Counted from the stretch's first letter, positions 16,530-25,354 are shown. The stretch: 46,567 bases of DNA from JBMNOI01 sp050942995 (GCA_050942995.1 JBMNOI010000007.1:1-46567); one strand, 5' to 3'. Numbers and translations: made by a program. Notes: generated from the letters alone by a model not told the origin.

Positions 16530-17519
16530 TCATCTTTTGGGATAGAGCGCGCCCCGGTCATGGCGGGCGCGCAACGTCGCCAGCATTTCGGTCGTCATGG
16601 TCTCCAGATCGTAATCGGGCGCCCAGCCCCACTCGGCGCGGGCGGCGCAATCGTCCAGCGAGCGCGGCCACGAATCGGCGATGGCCTGGCGGGCATCGGG
16701 GGCATATGTGCAGGTAAAGCCGGGCAGGTGGCGGGCGATCTCGTCGGCCAGCTCTTTGGCGGAAAAGCTCAGGGCCGCCACGTTATAATCGGCATAGCGG
16801 CAGAGCCGTGAGCGATCGGCCTCCATTAGCATGATGGCAGCCTTGATACAGTCGGGCATGTACATCATGGGCAGCACCGTATCGGCGCGCACAAAACAGG
16901 TATAGTGCCCGTGGGCTATGGCCTCGTAATAGATGGCTACGGCATAGTCGGTGGTGCCGCCGCCGGGCAGCGTCTCGCTGGAGATAATGCCCGGATAGCG
17001 CACGCCACGCACGTCCACACCATAGCGCCGGCCGTAGTATTCGCAAAGCAGCTCGCCGGTCACTTTGGTGATGCCGTACATGGTGGTGGGGCGCAGCACC
17101 GTATCCTGAGGTGTGGCCTCGCGGGGGGCGGATGGGCCGAACACGGCGATCGAACTGGGGCAAAAGACCCGCGACAGCCGATAGTCGCGGGCGATATCGA
17201 GAATGTTGCGCAGGCCGTTGACGTTGACGTGCCAGGCGGCGTTGGGGCGAGATTCACCCACGGCCGAGAGCACCGCGGCCATGTGGTAGATGGTGTCGAT
17301 GCGGTACTTTTCCACCACGTTGGCCACCGTCTCGATGCGGGTGACATCCAGGAACTCGAACGGCCCGCTTTCGGCCAGGGCCGCGCCGGGGGGCGTGTTG
17401 TGCCCCGCGGCCACGACACGTTCGGCGCCATAGCGCCGGCGCAGGGCCAGGGTCAGCTCGGAGCCGATCTGCCCGACGGCTCCGGTCACCAGAATGCGTG
17501 GCGTCGTCTTGTCTGCCAT
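16530..17519 (-). CDS. tdh: L-threonine 3-dehydrogenase, SDR type
   Basis: Extended SDR of 329 aa that oxidises L-threonine to 2-amino-3-ketobutyrate with NAD+. The nucleotide motif TGAVGQIG is at residues about 11-18, and the catalytic pair is in TTMYGITKVTGE (Tyr-x3-Lys). PGIIS...GGGTTDYAVAIYYEA and VLPMMYMPDCIKA are characteristic of SDR-type threonine dehydrogenases and separate them from UDP-sugar epimerases. ATG at 17519 follows AAGGAG. The gene is first in an operon with kbl, which completes the conversion to glycine and acetyl-CoA. A promoter lies about 75 bases upstream. Confidence 0.93.
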   Translation of the reverse strand: MADKTTPRILVTGAVGQIGSELTLALRRRYGAERVVAAGHNTPPGAALAESGPFEFLDVTRIETVANVVEKYRIDTIYHMAAVLSAVGESRPNAAWHVNVNGLRNILDIARDYRLSRVFCPSSIAVFGPSAPREATPQDTVLRPTTMYGITKVTGELLCEYYGRRYGVDVRGVRYPGIISSETLPGGGTTDYAVAIYYEAIAHGHYTCFVRADTVLPMMYMPDCIKAAIMLMEADRSRLCRYADYNVAALSFSAKELADEIARHLPGFTCTYAPDARQAIADSWPRSLDDCAARAEWGWAPDYDLETMTTEMLATLRARHDRGALYPKR

Positions 17520-17592
17520 AGCGTCTCCTTCGCGGTAATCGTCGTTGATCATCGCGCGTACAGACCGCGCTCCGGCAGAGGCATCCTCTTTG

Positions 17593-17621
17593 AATCTATC
17601 CGGCTGTGAACGACCTGTCAA
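17593..17621 (-). promoter_or_regulatory. Promoter of the tdh-kbl operon
   Basis: On the minus strand a perfect TTGACA (17621-17616) and TAGATT (17598-17593) are 17 bp apart, 74 bases before the tdh start codon. Confidence 0.7.
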
Positions 17622-17638
17622 CAGGGCCGCGTTCCGGC

Positions 17639-17667
17639 TTGTATCCTGTTCCCATTGCAGGTATACT
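17639..17667 (+). promoter_or_regulatory. Promoter of the sugar-acid cluster
   Basis: TTGTAT (17639-17644) and TATACT (17662-17667) with a 17-bp spacer, back to back with the tdh promoter. The predicted start near 17674 would give a leader of nearly 500 nt before the glycerate kinase gene. Confidence 0.5.
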
Positions 17668-18166
17668 ATCGGCCGGAGAGAGGGAGATCGTATCGAGCCG
17701 GGTGGACGTTCATCTCGAGGATCGCCCGAATGCAAGAGCAAGTTCTCCGGTGACCGTAAACGACCCGGATAAGCCCTGACCGACTCGATCGGCTACCACG
17801 TCAGGTGGGTCGGCCGGGATGAACACCGAATGCCCGAGGATGCGGTAAATCTCGTCTGATGACGAGAGGCGACGAACCCCGCCGCCCTCCTCCGGCATAG
17901 AAAAGAGCGCTCGTTGCAGGCGCTCCTGTTCCGCTCAAGTGGACAAATCCCGCGATTTGCGCTATATCTGCAAGTGGATGGGATCTCTCGCCTGTGCGCA
18001 AAGATGCACGGGTAGATAGACTGGCGCCGCGTGCTCTTTCCCCATTTGAGCCGCCAGTGTGTGAGAGGGCGATGACAACGTTGACATCGTGCTGAACGTG
18101 GCGACGAGTCCGCTGATCGGCGCTCAGCCCACGATCGCAGCAATACATCGAGGAGGCCGTTCGCGC
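17668..18166 (+). other. Long leader or intergenic region before glycerate kinase
   Basis: About 500 bases with no gene I can support. If the promoter at 17639 is used, this is the 5' leader of the ten-gene cluster. It contains several short self-complementary stretches, for example CTCGT...ACGAG around 17851, and CTGATG/GACGAAC elements, but none matches a riboswitch class that I recognise. Stops occur in all plus frames. A frame at about 17780-17850 reads like protein (IGYHVRWVGRDEHRMPEDA) before two stops and might be a gene remnant. Confidence 0.5.
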
Positions 18167-19645
18167 GTGAGAATCCTGAACATGGACACCCTGTCTGGTC
18201 ACGGCAATATCCGGGGGCGTCGGGATGTCCTCCAGATTCTGGAGGCAGGCTTGCAAGCCGCCGACCCGTACCAGAATACCCGCAAGCTGGTTCGTATTGA
18301 GGGCAACAAGCTGATCGTCGGCAATACCGATTTCGAGCCCATCGGTTGCCCTCGTACGGGCGATGAGGTTTTCGATCTGGACCAAGTTGACCGCATCTAT
18401 GTGGTCGGCGCCGCCAAGGGGGTCCAGTATATCGCCAAAGCTCTGGAAGATGTGTTGGGTGACCGACTTACCGCCGGTCACGTCATCGCCAAGCACGGCG
18501 ATGAGCATATTCTGGAGCGCATCGGCGTGACCTATGGCGCCCATCCCGTGCCCGATGAGGGCTGCGTGGAGGGCTGCCGCAAAATCCTCGAGTTGATTCA
18601 AAGCCAGAAGTTAACCGAAAACGACCTGGTGTTTACCGTCGCCGGAAACGGCATCTCCTCCCTGCTCACCATGCCCGTCCCGGGCGTAAGCCTGGAGGAT
18701 GTGCGTAGAACCACCTACCTCATGCAGATCGATCGTGGCGCTCCCACCGAAGATTTGAACCCGGTGCGCAACCACCTGGATATGATGAAGGGGGGGCGCA
18801 TCTCGCGCTACCTCCAGCCCGCCAAAGCCATCCATATCCTCGGCGTCGATCCGCAGGGCAGCCCCACCAATGAGTCGGGCCGTTACGAGGTGCTGGTGAA
18901 TCGCAACATCTGGCTGCATACCCTGCCCGAGGGCAGCACCTTTGAGTATGCCGTCAAGATGCTCAAGCGCTGGGATGCCTGGGAGGCGGTGCCCGCCTCG
19001 GTGCGCGAACACCTGCTGCGCGCCGATCCCGCATTAGAGACGGTCAAAGCCGACGAATTCGAGCGAGGCTGGTCGCGTATCTTTGGGGTGATGCCGAAAC
19101 GGCTGGGTATGGTGCCCACCGCAGCGGCCAAAGCGAAAGAGCTGGGCTATGAGCCCCATCTCATGGCCATTTTCCTGCGTGCCGAAGCCCGCGAGGCCGG
19201 CTATACGTTGATGGATATCGCCAAGACGGTCGTCACCCACGGCAGCCCTTTCAAGCCGCCATGTGCTCTGTTCACCACCGGCGAGCTGCTGGTGACGGTG
19301 GGCGAAGAGACCGGCGTGGGGGGGCGAAACCAGGAGTTTGTCCTGGCCTCGGCGATCAAGATTGCCGGCAATCCTCATATTGTCGTGGGTGCAGTCGATA
19401 GCGACGGCACCGACGGCCCCGGCACCCAGTTCTCCGATCATTGTGCCCATATCCCCTGCTTGGGCGGCGGAATATGCGATTGTGACACGATAAGCGAGCT
19501 TGCAGCAGCCGGTCTGGATGTGTACGACGTGCTCAAACGACATGACACCACCCCGGCGCTCTGGGCTACCAATAACGGTATCCTGGTGTCGCACAATATC
19601 AGTGTAGGCGACCTGGGCGTCATCCTTATCATGGATCAGGCATAA
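18167..19645 (+). CDS. Glycerate kinase, MOFRL (GckA/DUF4147) type
   Basis: Glycerate 2-kinase-family protein of 492 aa, which phosphorylates D-glycerate to 2-phosphoglycerate with ATP. The N-terminal domain has the family pattern LSGHGNIRGRRDVLQILEAGLQAADPYQNTRKLVRIEG, then YVVGAAKGVQYIAKALE. The C-terminal MOFRL domain shows GGRNQEFVLASAIKIAG and VDSDGTDGPGT. It is longer than typical homologues (about 420-450 aa) because of an insert around residues 180-300 (LNPVRNHLDMMKGGRISRYLQPAKAIHIL). GTG at 18167 is chosen because AGGAGG lies 10 nt upstream and the family similarity begins there; ATG at 18182 is an alternative. It is 16 bases from the enolase-like gene, hence co-translated. Whether glycerate itself is the substrate in this cluster is inferred. 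Confidence 0.87.
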   Translation: MRILNMDTLSGHGNIRGRRDVLQILEAGLQAADPYQNTRKLVRIEGNKLIVGNTDFEPIGCPRTGDEVFDLDQVDRIYVVGAAKGVQYIAKALEDVLGDRLTAGHVIAKHGDEHILERIGVTYGAHPVPDEGCVEGCRKILELIQSQKLTENDLVFTVAGNGISSLLTMPVPGVSLEDVRRTTYLMQIDRGAPTEDLNPVRNHLDMMKGGRISRYLQPAKAIHILGVDPQGSPTNESGRYEVLVNRNIWLHTLPEGSTFEYAVKMLKRWDAWEAVPASVREHLLRADPALETVKADEFERGWSRIFGVMPKRLGMVPTAAAKAKELGYEPHLMAIFLRAEAREAGYTLMDIAKTVVTHGSPFKPPCALFTTGELLVTVGEETGVGGRNQEFVLASAIKIAGNPHIVVGAVDSDGTDGPGTQFSDHCAHIPCLGGGICDCDTISELAAAGLDVYDVLKRHDTTPALWATNNGILVSHNISVGDLGVILIMDQA

Positions 19646-19661
19646 AGAAAGGAATCGTAAT

Positions 19662-20951
19662 ATGGGATCCGGATCAACCATCGTTTCTATTACAGCCCGG
19701 CAAATCTTTTCCGATCGCGGTCATCCGGGCATCGAGGCGACCGTCAAAACCGAGAATGGCGCCAAGGGTGTGGCCATTTGCACGGCCGGTGTCTCGGTCG
19801 GTACCCACGAGATCGCCTTCGCCTATGACGGTGGTCCCAAGTGGCGCGGCAAAGGCGTCATGCGTGCGGTGAACGCGGTAAACGACGTCATCGCGCCCGC
19901 CCTGGTGGGGATGGACGCCGCCAGGCAGGTCGAAGTCGACCACGCCATGCTCAACATCGGCGGGCCCGATGCCAAGGCGCGCCTGGGTGGCAACGCTACG
20001 GCCGCCGTATCGGCTGCCGTGCTCAAGGCCGGCGCCGCGGCTCTCGATGTCCCCCTTTATCAGCATATCGGCGGCGTGACCGCCTTTACCCTGCCGGTGC
20101 CCGGCGTCATCTGCCTGGTGGGCAGCGATCGCTACGGTAGCGGCGCTCGCTCGGGCGGCAAGCCCAGCTATTCGTTCATGGCTTATGGCTTTGATACCTT
20201 TTCCGACGCCTCGTACGCCGCCTGGGATATGTCGGTCGAATGGGCCGATGTGCTCCGAAAGAAACTCAACATCCCGCGCGTGGGCACCGCCAGCATGCCG
20301 GCCGTGCCTCCCGGATTGGTCAAGCATGATCGCGAGATCTGGGACCTGATGACCGAGACCATCAACCGCCTGGGCTATGAGGGCAAGGTTGGTATTCAGG
20401 TGGACGTGGCTGCCGAGACCTACTGGGAAGAGGATCAGGGGCGCTATATTGGCATCTTTTCCGAAGAGCCCAAGACGCTGGACGATCTGTATGACATCTA
20501 CCGTTTGATGGTCGATCAGTATCCCTTTGTCATCATCGAGGATCCGCTGGATGAGGATGATTACGAGGGACACGCCGCGCTGACCAAAGAGCTGGGCATC
20601 CAGATCGTGGGCGACGATCTCTTTACCACCAACGTCGAGCGCGTGCAAAAGGGCATCGACGCGGGCGCGGCCAACACAGTGCTGCTCAAGGTCAACCAGA
20701 TCGGCAGCATCACCGAAGCTTTTGAGATGATCGACCTGGCCTACCGCAACGGCTACGGTGTGATGCCGTGCAGCAGCCGCGGTGAGGGCCCTGACATCGC
20801 CGACTATGCCGTGGGCCTGGGCTGCGGCACCATTCGCGAGAGCGCGACCGGCCCTACCGGCAACCGCTTCCTGCAGATCGAGGCCGAACTGGGCGCACGG
20901 GCCAAGTTCCTGGGCAAGGCCGGCCTCAAGGGCGCACGCTTTCGCCAGTAG
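19662..20951 (+). CDS. Enolase-family protein lacking canonical catalytic residues
   Basis: Enolase-like protein of 429 aa, close to normal enolase length and colinear with it. Retained are the flexible loop region (GVSVGTHEIAFAYDGG), the metal ligands Asp248 (QVDVAAE), Glu293 (IIEDPLDEDD) and Asp318 (VGDDLF), and the catalytic lysine Lys343 (LLKVNQIGS). Replaced are the GDEGG motif with the acid Glu (here VGTASMP, residues 207-213), the HADN and QEFM segments (here around residues 160-173), and the HRSGET loop (here CSSRGEG, 370-376). Proton abstraction is therefore possible, but ordinary 2-phosphoglycerate dehydration is doubtful. Inferred: an isomerase, epimerase or dehydratase for a related sugar acid. 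It sits directly after glycerate kinase. Confidence 0.88.
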   Translation: MGSGSTIVSITARQIFSDRGHPGIEATVKTENGAKGVAICTAGVSVGTHEIAFAYDGGPKWRGKGVMRAVNAVNDVIAPALVGMDAARQVEVDHAMLNIGGPDAKARLGGNATAAVSAAVLKAGAAALDVPLYQHIGGVTAFTLPVPGVICLVGSDRYGSGARSGGKPSYSFMAYGFDTFSDASYAAWDMSVEWADVLRKKLNIPRVGTASMPAVPPGLVKHDREIWDLMTETINRLGYEGKVGIQVDVAAETYWEEDQGRYIGIFSEEPKTLDDLYDIYRLMVDQYPFVIIEDPLDEDDYEGHAALTKELGIQIVGDDLFTTNVERVQKGIDAGAANTVLLKVNQIGSITEAFEMIDLAYRNGYGVMPCSSRGEGPDIADYAVGLGCGTIRESATGPTGNRFLQIEAELGARAKFLGKAGLKGARFRQ

Positions 20952-20961
20952 ATGGCGTTTG

Positions 20962-20988
20962 AGGTGAGCCGGCGAGGCCGGCTCACCT
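20962..20988 (+). terminator. Hairpin after the enolase-like gene
   Basis: Perfect 12-bp stem (AGGTGAGCCGGC and its complement) with a GAG loop, 11 bases past the stop codon and 56 before the next start. No U-tract follows, so it may attenuate transcription or process mRNA within the cluster rather than end it. Confidence 0.55.
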
Positions 20989-21043
20989 TGACAGCATAGC
21001 AATGTACCAGCCGTGTTATATCATCACACAGAGCGAGGATACC

Positions 21044-22492
21044 ATGTCTGAACCTACTACCATCCGCCTTGGCTTTTTGCCCTCCTACCGTAACCGCTGG
21101 ACTGACTGGACCGCCAAGATGCGCGACGACAGCATCGCGACGCTGAGCGCCATTCCTGGCGTCGAAGTGTTCTACCCCAAGCCCTCCGAGGGTGAGGATT
21201 CGTGCGCCGATTGTGGCCTGTCGCCCCATGGCGCAGTGCACAATCTGGACGAGGCCGAGGCCATCGCCGAGTACTTCCGCCAGAAAAAGGTGGACGGCCT
21301 GGTGATCTGTGCCCTGGACTTTGGCGACGAGCGTTCCTGTGGCAAGATCGCCGAAAAGTTGGGTGTGCCTGTGATGCTCTACGCGACCAAAGAGCCCCCG
21401 GCGCTGGATCATCCCAGCCTGGCGCGCGTGTCCGACTCGTACTGCGGTAACCTGGGTATCGCCCTGGCGCTGAACCGTCGGGACATCCCCTTCCACTACG
21501 CCGGCATCTTTTTCCCGGATGAGGCCGATTTTGCCGCCGAGGCCGAAACCTTTGTCCGCGCCGTCGCCGTGGTCAAGGGCCTCAAGGGCGTCCGCATCGG
21601 CCAGGTGGGCGTGCGTCCGCCAACCTTTGAGACCGTGGCCTATAACGAAGTGGCCATGATCCAGAAATTTGGTGAGAACGTCATCTATGCCAACATCTCG
21701 GATATTGTCGCCGTGGCCAAGGCGTTTGCCGACGACGATCCGAAGGTGCAGGCCGTGGTGCAGAATATCCGCGAGACGGTGCCCACCATCACGGTGGCCG
21801 ATGACTATCTCATCAAGGCGGCCAAGGTCGAGCTGGCCCTGATCGATTTCTGGGAGAAATCGCGCCTCTCGGGTATGGCCGTTCAGTGCTGGCCCTCCAT
21901 GGGTCGCGAGATGGGCATCTCCATGTGCGCCCTCTACGGCCGCCTGACCGAGCAGGGCATGCTTACCGCCTGCGAGACCGACGTGCTCGGCGCGCTGATC
22001 ATGATCGCTACCCACGAGGTGGCCCGTCGTGAGACGCTGCCGCACTTTATCGACTGGACCATCCAGCATCGCGAGAACCCCAACTGGCTCATGGCCTGGC
22101 ACTGCGGTAACGCGCCGGTCAGCCTGGCCGCCGACCCCGAAAAGGTGGCGTTGCGTGCTCGCCGCGACATGAAGGGCGATGGTCCGGTGGAAGAGGGCGA
22201 TCCCACGGCCGGCCTCTATCAGTTCCAGGTCAAGCCCGGCAAGGTCACCCTGTGCCGTCTGACCGAGCTCAAGGGCGAGTGGAAGATGCTCATCGCCTCC
22301 GGCGAGGTCATCCCCTCGGACGAGACCCTGGCCGGTACCTGGTCGTGGGTAGAGGTTCCCGACCATGCCAAGCTGTACCGCACTCTGGTTGAGGAAGGCT
22401 TTATCCATCACGCCAGCATGATCCACGGCGATTACACCGCCGCGCTGGTGCAGGCCTGCAAGTTCATGGGCATCAAGCCCATCGTCGTCTAG
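21044..22492 (+). CDS. L-fucose/L-arabinose isomerase family protein
   Basis: Protein of 482 aa with the fold of the fucose/arabinose isomerase family, which interconverts aldoses and ketoses with a divalent metal. The first 190 residues form a Rossmann-like domain (KKVDGLVICALDFGDE, PVMLYATKEPP). The C-terminal half carries plausible metal ligands Glu311 and Asp313 (TACETDVLGAL), His353 (AWHCGNAP) and His455/His461 (IHHASMIHGDYTAAL). ATG at 21044 has AGGA 6-7 nt upstream. The family includes many uncharacterised members acting on other sugars, so the substrate is unknown. Its position between an enolase-like protein and a PfkB kinase suggests that the ketose product is phosphorylated next. 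Confidence 0.86.
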   Translation: MSEPTTIRLGFLPSYRNRWTDWTAKMRDDSIATLSAIPGVEVFYPKPSEGEDSCADCGLSPHGAVHNLDEAEAIAEYFRQKKVDGLVICALDFGDERSCGKIAEKLGVPVMLYATKEPPALDHPSLARVSDSYCGNLGIALALNRRDIPFHYAGIFFPDEADFAAEAETFVRAVAVVKGLKGVRIGQVGVRPPTFETVAYNEVAMIQKFGENVIYANISDIVAVAKAFADDDPKVQAVVQNIRETVPTITVADDYLIKAAKVELALIDFWEKSRLSGMAVQCWPSMGREMGISMCALYGRLTEQGMLTACETDVLGALIMIATHEVARRETLPHFIDWTIQHRENPNWLMAWHCGNAPVSLAADPEKVALRARRDMKGDGPVEEGDPTAGLYQFQVKPGKVTLCRLTELKGEWKMLIASGEVIPSDETLAGTWSWVEVPDHAKLYRTLVEEGFIHHASMIHGDYTAALVQACKFMGIKPIVV

Positions 22493-22516
22493 AGCCTGAC
22501 CGAAAAGGGATTGCAC

Positions 22517-22551
22517 TATATTGTGTGAGGGTATCGCCCTCACACAATATA
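22517..22551 (+). terminator. Perfect hairpin after the isomerase gene
   Basis: Perfect 15-bp stem with a 5-nt loop (TATCG), 24 bases past the isomerase stop. It is followed by AAAATCTC and no U-tract on the plus strand. Confidence 0.65.
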
Positions 22552-22693
22552 AAATCTCATAATCAGAGCCGGTCAACGGCTCCAGATTAGTCGATTGCCT
22601 CTGCGGATCAGGCTGCGACCCGACACGCAGGGGCCGGCATCATCATAGATTCCTGTCATTTTGTTTCACTATCGTCCGAGGGGGAACGGATCC

Positions 22694-23629
22694 ATGGAGA
22701 TCGTCGGACTGGGCCTGGCTACGCTGGATGTACTGCTTCGCCTGAAGGATATGCCCACCTGGGAGCGACCGGGGGCGCTGGGCGATTTTAGTTTCGATGG
22801 GGGTGGCCCCGTAGGGACGGCCTGTGTGGCCGCTTCTCGCCTGGGGGCCCGGGTAGGCTATGTCGGAACGGCCGGCAACGACCAGCTCGCCGAACTCAAG
22901 CTGAAATCGCTCACAGAGAACGGCGTCGATATCAGCCGCATCGCCTATCGTGATGCGCCCGAGACGCAGGTCGTGATGGTATATGTCCATGAAGAGACCG
23001 GCGAACGCGTGTTTGGCGGTGCCCGGCGCAATATCCCGCGCAACGAGCCGCTACGCGTGGATGAGCTGGATCGCGAATATATCACTTCGGCGCAGTATCT
23101 GCACCTGGACGGCACTCATTTCGAGGCGGCCATGCAGGCCATCGAATGGATGCACGAGGCGGGTAAAGAGGTCTGCATCGATTGCGCTAAAACCGACGGC
23201 CGCCCCGTGCCTCAGCATCTGGCCGATCTGGTGCCCCACGTCGATATCCTCATCTGCGGCTCGGGATTCGGCTATTCGCTCACCGGTCACAAAGACATCT
23301 GGAAGGCGGGCGAGGCCATGCTGGCCATGGGACCGCGTATTGTGGTACAGACCGAGGGGAGCGATGGAAGCTATACGACCACTGCCGATGAGCGCTTTCA
23401 TACCCCCATCATCGACGTGCCCGTGATCGATACCACCGGTGCCGGTGATGTGTTCCACGGCGCCTATCTCGTCGGGTTGCTGCACGGCTGGGATCTGCGC
23501 TCGGTGGCCTGGTTCTCTACCGCCGTATCGGCGATCAAGTGCACCAAGCTGGGAGGACGTCGCGGTATTCCCTGTTATGATGACGTCATGGCGCTCTTGC
23601 GTGAACGGGGCATCGAGATGCCCGAATAG
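22694..23629 (+). CDS. PfkB family carbohydrate kinase
   Basis: Ribokinase-fold sugar kinase of 311 aa. The N-terminal signature DGGGPVGTACVAASRLGARVGYVGTAGND (about residues 35-63) and the C-terminal catalytic motif DTTGAGDVFHGAYLVGLL (about 246-263), whose GAGD aspartate is the catalytic base, are both intact. ATG at 22694 begins the conserved strand MEIVGLGLATLDVLLRL. Relatives phosphorylate fructose, ribose, 2-keto-3-deoxygluconate, sulfofructose and nucleosides; the sequence alone does not choose between them. Downstream of the isomerase, so the ketose formed there is the natural candidate substrate. Confidence 0.92.
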   Translation: MEIVGLGLATLDVLLRLKDMPTWERPGALGDFSFDGGGPVGTACVAASRLGARVGYVGTAGNDQLAELKLKSLTENGVDISRIAYRDAPETQVVMVYVHEETGERVFGGARRNIPRNEPLRVDELDREYITSAQYLHLDGTHFEAAMQAIEWMHEAGKEVCIDCAKTDGRPVPQHLADLVPHVDILICGSGFGYSLTGHKDIWKAGEAMLAMGPRIVVQTEGSDGSYTTTADERFHTPIIDVPVIDTTGAGDVFHGAYLVGLLHGWDLRSVAWFSTAVSAIKCTKLGGRRGIPCYDDVMALLRERGIEMPE

Positions 23630-23651
23630 CGATGCCGTCTCGCTTCTTTTG

Positions 23652-23672
23652 TCGAGATATCCGAGATCTCGA
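23652..23672 (+). terminator. Small hairpin after the PfkB gene
   Basis: A 7-bp stem (TCGAGAT/ATCTCGA) with a 7-nt loop is followed by TTCTATCT, a weak U-rich run, 23 bases past the stop codon. Confidence 0.4.
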
Positions 23673-23731
23673 TTCTATCTGTGATCGTATGCCGAATTGG
23701 GCCGATTCACTACACAAGAAAGGAGTCTTCC

Positions 23732-25354
23732 ATGGGCGAGGTTAATCGAGTCTTCAAGGTCGACGGCAAGCCCTTCTTTTCGCTGGGCGGGCAATCTCGC
23801 AATTCTAGCGGCTACAACGCCGCCGAGGCCGAGACGGCGTTCCAGGCCGTCAAGCTGCTCCACGGTAACACTCTCGAGATCCCGGTGTACTGGGGACAGA
23901 TCGAGCCCCGCGAGGGCGAGTTCGATTTTACCAGTGTGGCCGATCTGCTCGACGGCGCCCGCCGGTACGATCTGCGCCTGGTGTTGCTCTGGTTCGGCAC
24001 CTGGAAGAACGGTAACATGCAGTACACGCCCGAATGGGTCAAGCGCGATCACGAGCGTTTTCAGCGGGTGATCAACCCCGGCGGCGTGGATCTGTGGGTG
24101 CTCTCCTCTCACTGTCGTGAGACGTTCGAGGCCGACGCTAAGGCCTTTACCGCCCTCTGCCGCTATCTGAAGGAGAACGACACCGACGGCCGCGTCATCG
24201 CCCTGCAGGTTGAGAACGAGCCCGGCATTCTGGGCAGCGATCGAGATTATGGCCCGCTGGGGGAGGCCGCCTATAACAGTCCGGTGCCCTCCGAACTGGT
24301 CAGCGCTATGCAGTCCAAGGGCAGCGGCTGGGTGTACGATATGTGGCAGGCCGCCGGCGGCGCCTCGTCGGGCACCTGGGAGGAACTGTTCGGCCACGCG
24401 GGCGGCGAGATCATGACCGCCTGGTCTATCGCTACCTATATCGACGGTGTGGCCGCCGCGGGCCAGGCTGTGCTCGATATCCCCATGTACATCAATGTGT
24501 GGCTGGGCGAGCAGGGTTGGGTCATCCCCGGTGATACCTATCCCTCGGGCGGTGCCGTCACCCGGGTCCTGGATATCTATCGCTGGTTTACGCCCCATAT
24601 CGCCCTCATCGCCCCGGATATCTATATCGCCGATTCTCGTGGCTATGAGGCAATTTGCGCCGGCTATGCCCGCGATGACAACCCGCTGTTCGTGCCCGAA
24701 TCGGCTCCGGCCGGCTCGAATGCCTGGAACATGTTCCGCGCCATCGCCGACTATGATGCCGTCGGCTACCATATCTTTGGCGTAGAGCATGTGATGGGCG
24801 AGGATGGAAACGTCAGCCCCGAGACGCAAGAGCTGGTCGATAGCTTCCGCTGCGTATCCGCCGCTATCCCCTTGCTGCTCAAATATCAGGGGACCGACCG
24901 CGTTCACGCGCTGATCCAGGAGGAAAACCTCTGGTCGCAGCGGCTGGATCTGGGGCGCTATATCGCTCTGGCCCAGTTCGGCGACGGCGCTCCGCGCCGG
25001 GGAGCCAAAGACTGGCGCCACCGCTCCGAGCGACCGGCTCCTGTCGAGGGCGCCCGCCGCGCCCCGCGCGCTCGCGGACTGGTGTTCCAGGTGAGCGACT
25101 ACGAGTTCTATGTGGTGGGAGGCAACTATCGGCTGTTCTTCCGGCCAAGGGTCGAGCCCCGGAAGGCGGTGGATTCGGCCATTATCACGCCGTTCCTCAA
25201 CACCCATATGACTCACTATGTCAGCGTCGACGAGGGCCATTTCGACGAGAATGGCGAGTATGTGGTGGATCGTCGGCGTAACGGCGATGAGACCAGCCAC
25301 GGGGTGTGGGTCGAGCCGGATACCGGCGTGGTGCGAATCGTTCTTTGCGAATAG
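23732..25354 (+). CDS. Clan GH-A glycoside hydrolase (GH35/GH42-like, DUF5597 type)
   Basis: Putative beta-glycosidase of 540 aa without a signal peptide, so cytoplasmic. The TIM-barrel N-terminal part has the GH42/GH35 pattern: HGNTLEIPVYWGQIEPREGEFDF, then the acid/base glutamate Glu163 in QVENEPG and the nucleophile Glu323 in LFVPESAP. The C-terminal 150 residues form a beta domain resembling DUF5597 (VFQVSDYEFYVVGGNYRLFFR). These families usually act on beta-galactosides or arabinosides. ATG at 23732 follows AAAGGAG by 6 nt. In this cluster it probably releases the sugar processed by the isomerase and kinase from an imported disaccharide or glycoside. Confidence 0.88.
   Translation: MGEVNRVFKVDGKPFFSLGGQSRNSSGYNAAEAETAFQAVKLLHGNTLEIPVYWGQIEPREGEFDFTSVADLLDGARRYDLRLVLLWFGTWKNGNMQYTPEWVKRDHERFQRVINPGGVDLWVLSSHCRETFEADAKAFTALCRYLKENDTDGRVIALQVENEPGILGSDRDYGPLGEAAYNSPVPSELVSAMQSKGSGWVYDMWQAAGGASSGTWEELFGHAGGEIMTAWSIATYIDGVAAAGQAVLDIPMYINVWLGEQGWVIPGDTYPSGGAVTRVLDIYRWFTPHIALIAPDIYIADSRGYEAICAGYARDDNPLFVPESAPAGSNAWNMFRAIADYDAVGYHIFGVEHVMGEDGNVSPETQELVDSFRCVSAAIPLLLKYQGTDRVHALIQEENLWSQRLDLGRYIALAQFGDGAPRRGAKDWRHRSERPAPVEGARRAPRARGLVFQVSDYEFYVVGGNYRLFFRPRVEPRKAVDSAIITPFLNTHMTHYVSVDEGHFDENGEYVVDRRRNGDETSHGVWVEPDTGVVRIVLCE

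Noticed and set aside
17856..17877. CTGATGA followed by CGAAC, resembling a hammerhead ribozyme core
   Set aside because: The second core element should be GAAA after stem II; here it is GAAC, the stem between is not convincing, and no third stem closes it.
17801..18601. Long minus-strand open frame of 266 codons overlapping the start of the glycerate kinase gene
   Set aside because: It is antisense to a well-supported kinase, shows no domain, and long antisense frames are common in this GC-rich sequence.
20804..22576. Antisense open frame of 590 codons opposite the isomerase-like gene
   Set aside because: Repetitive His/Gly/Asp/Val composition typical of a frame opposite a real gene; no family motif, and the plus-strand gene has clear metal-ligand motifs.
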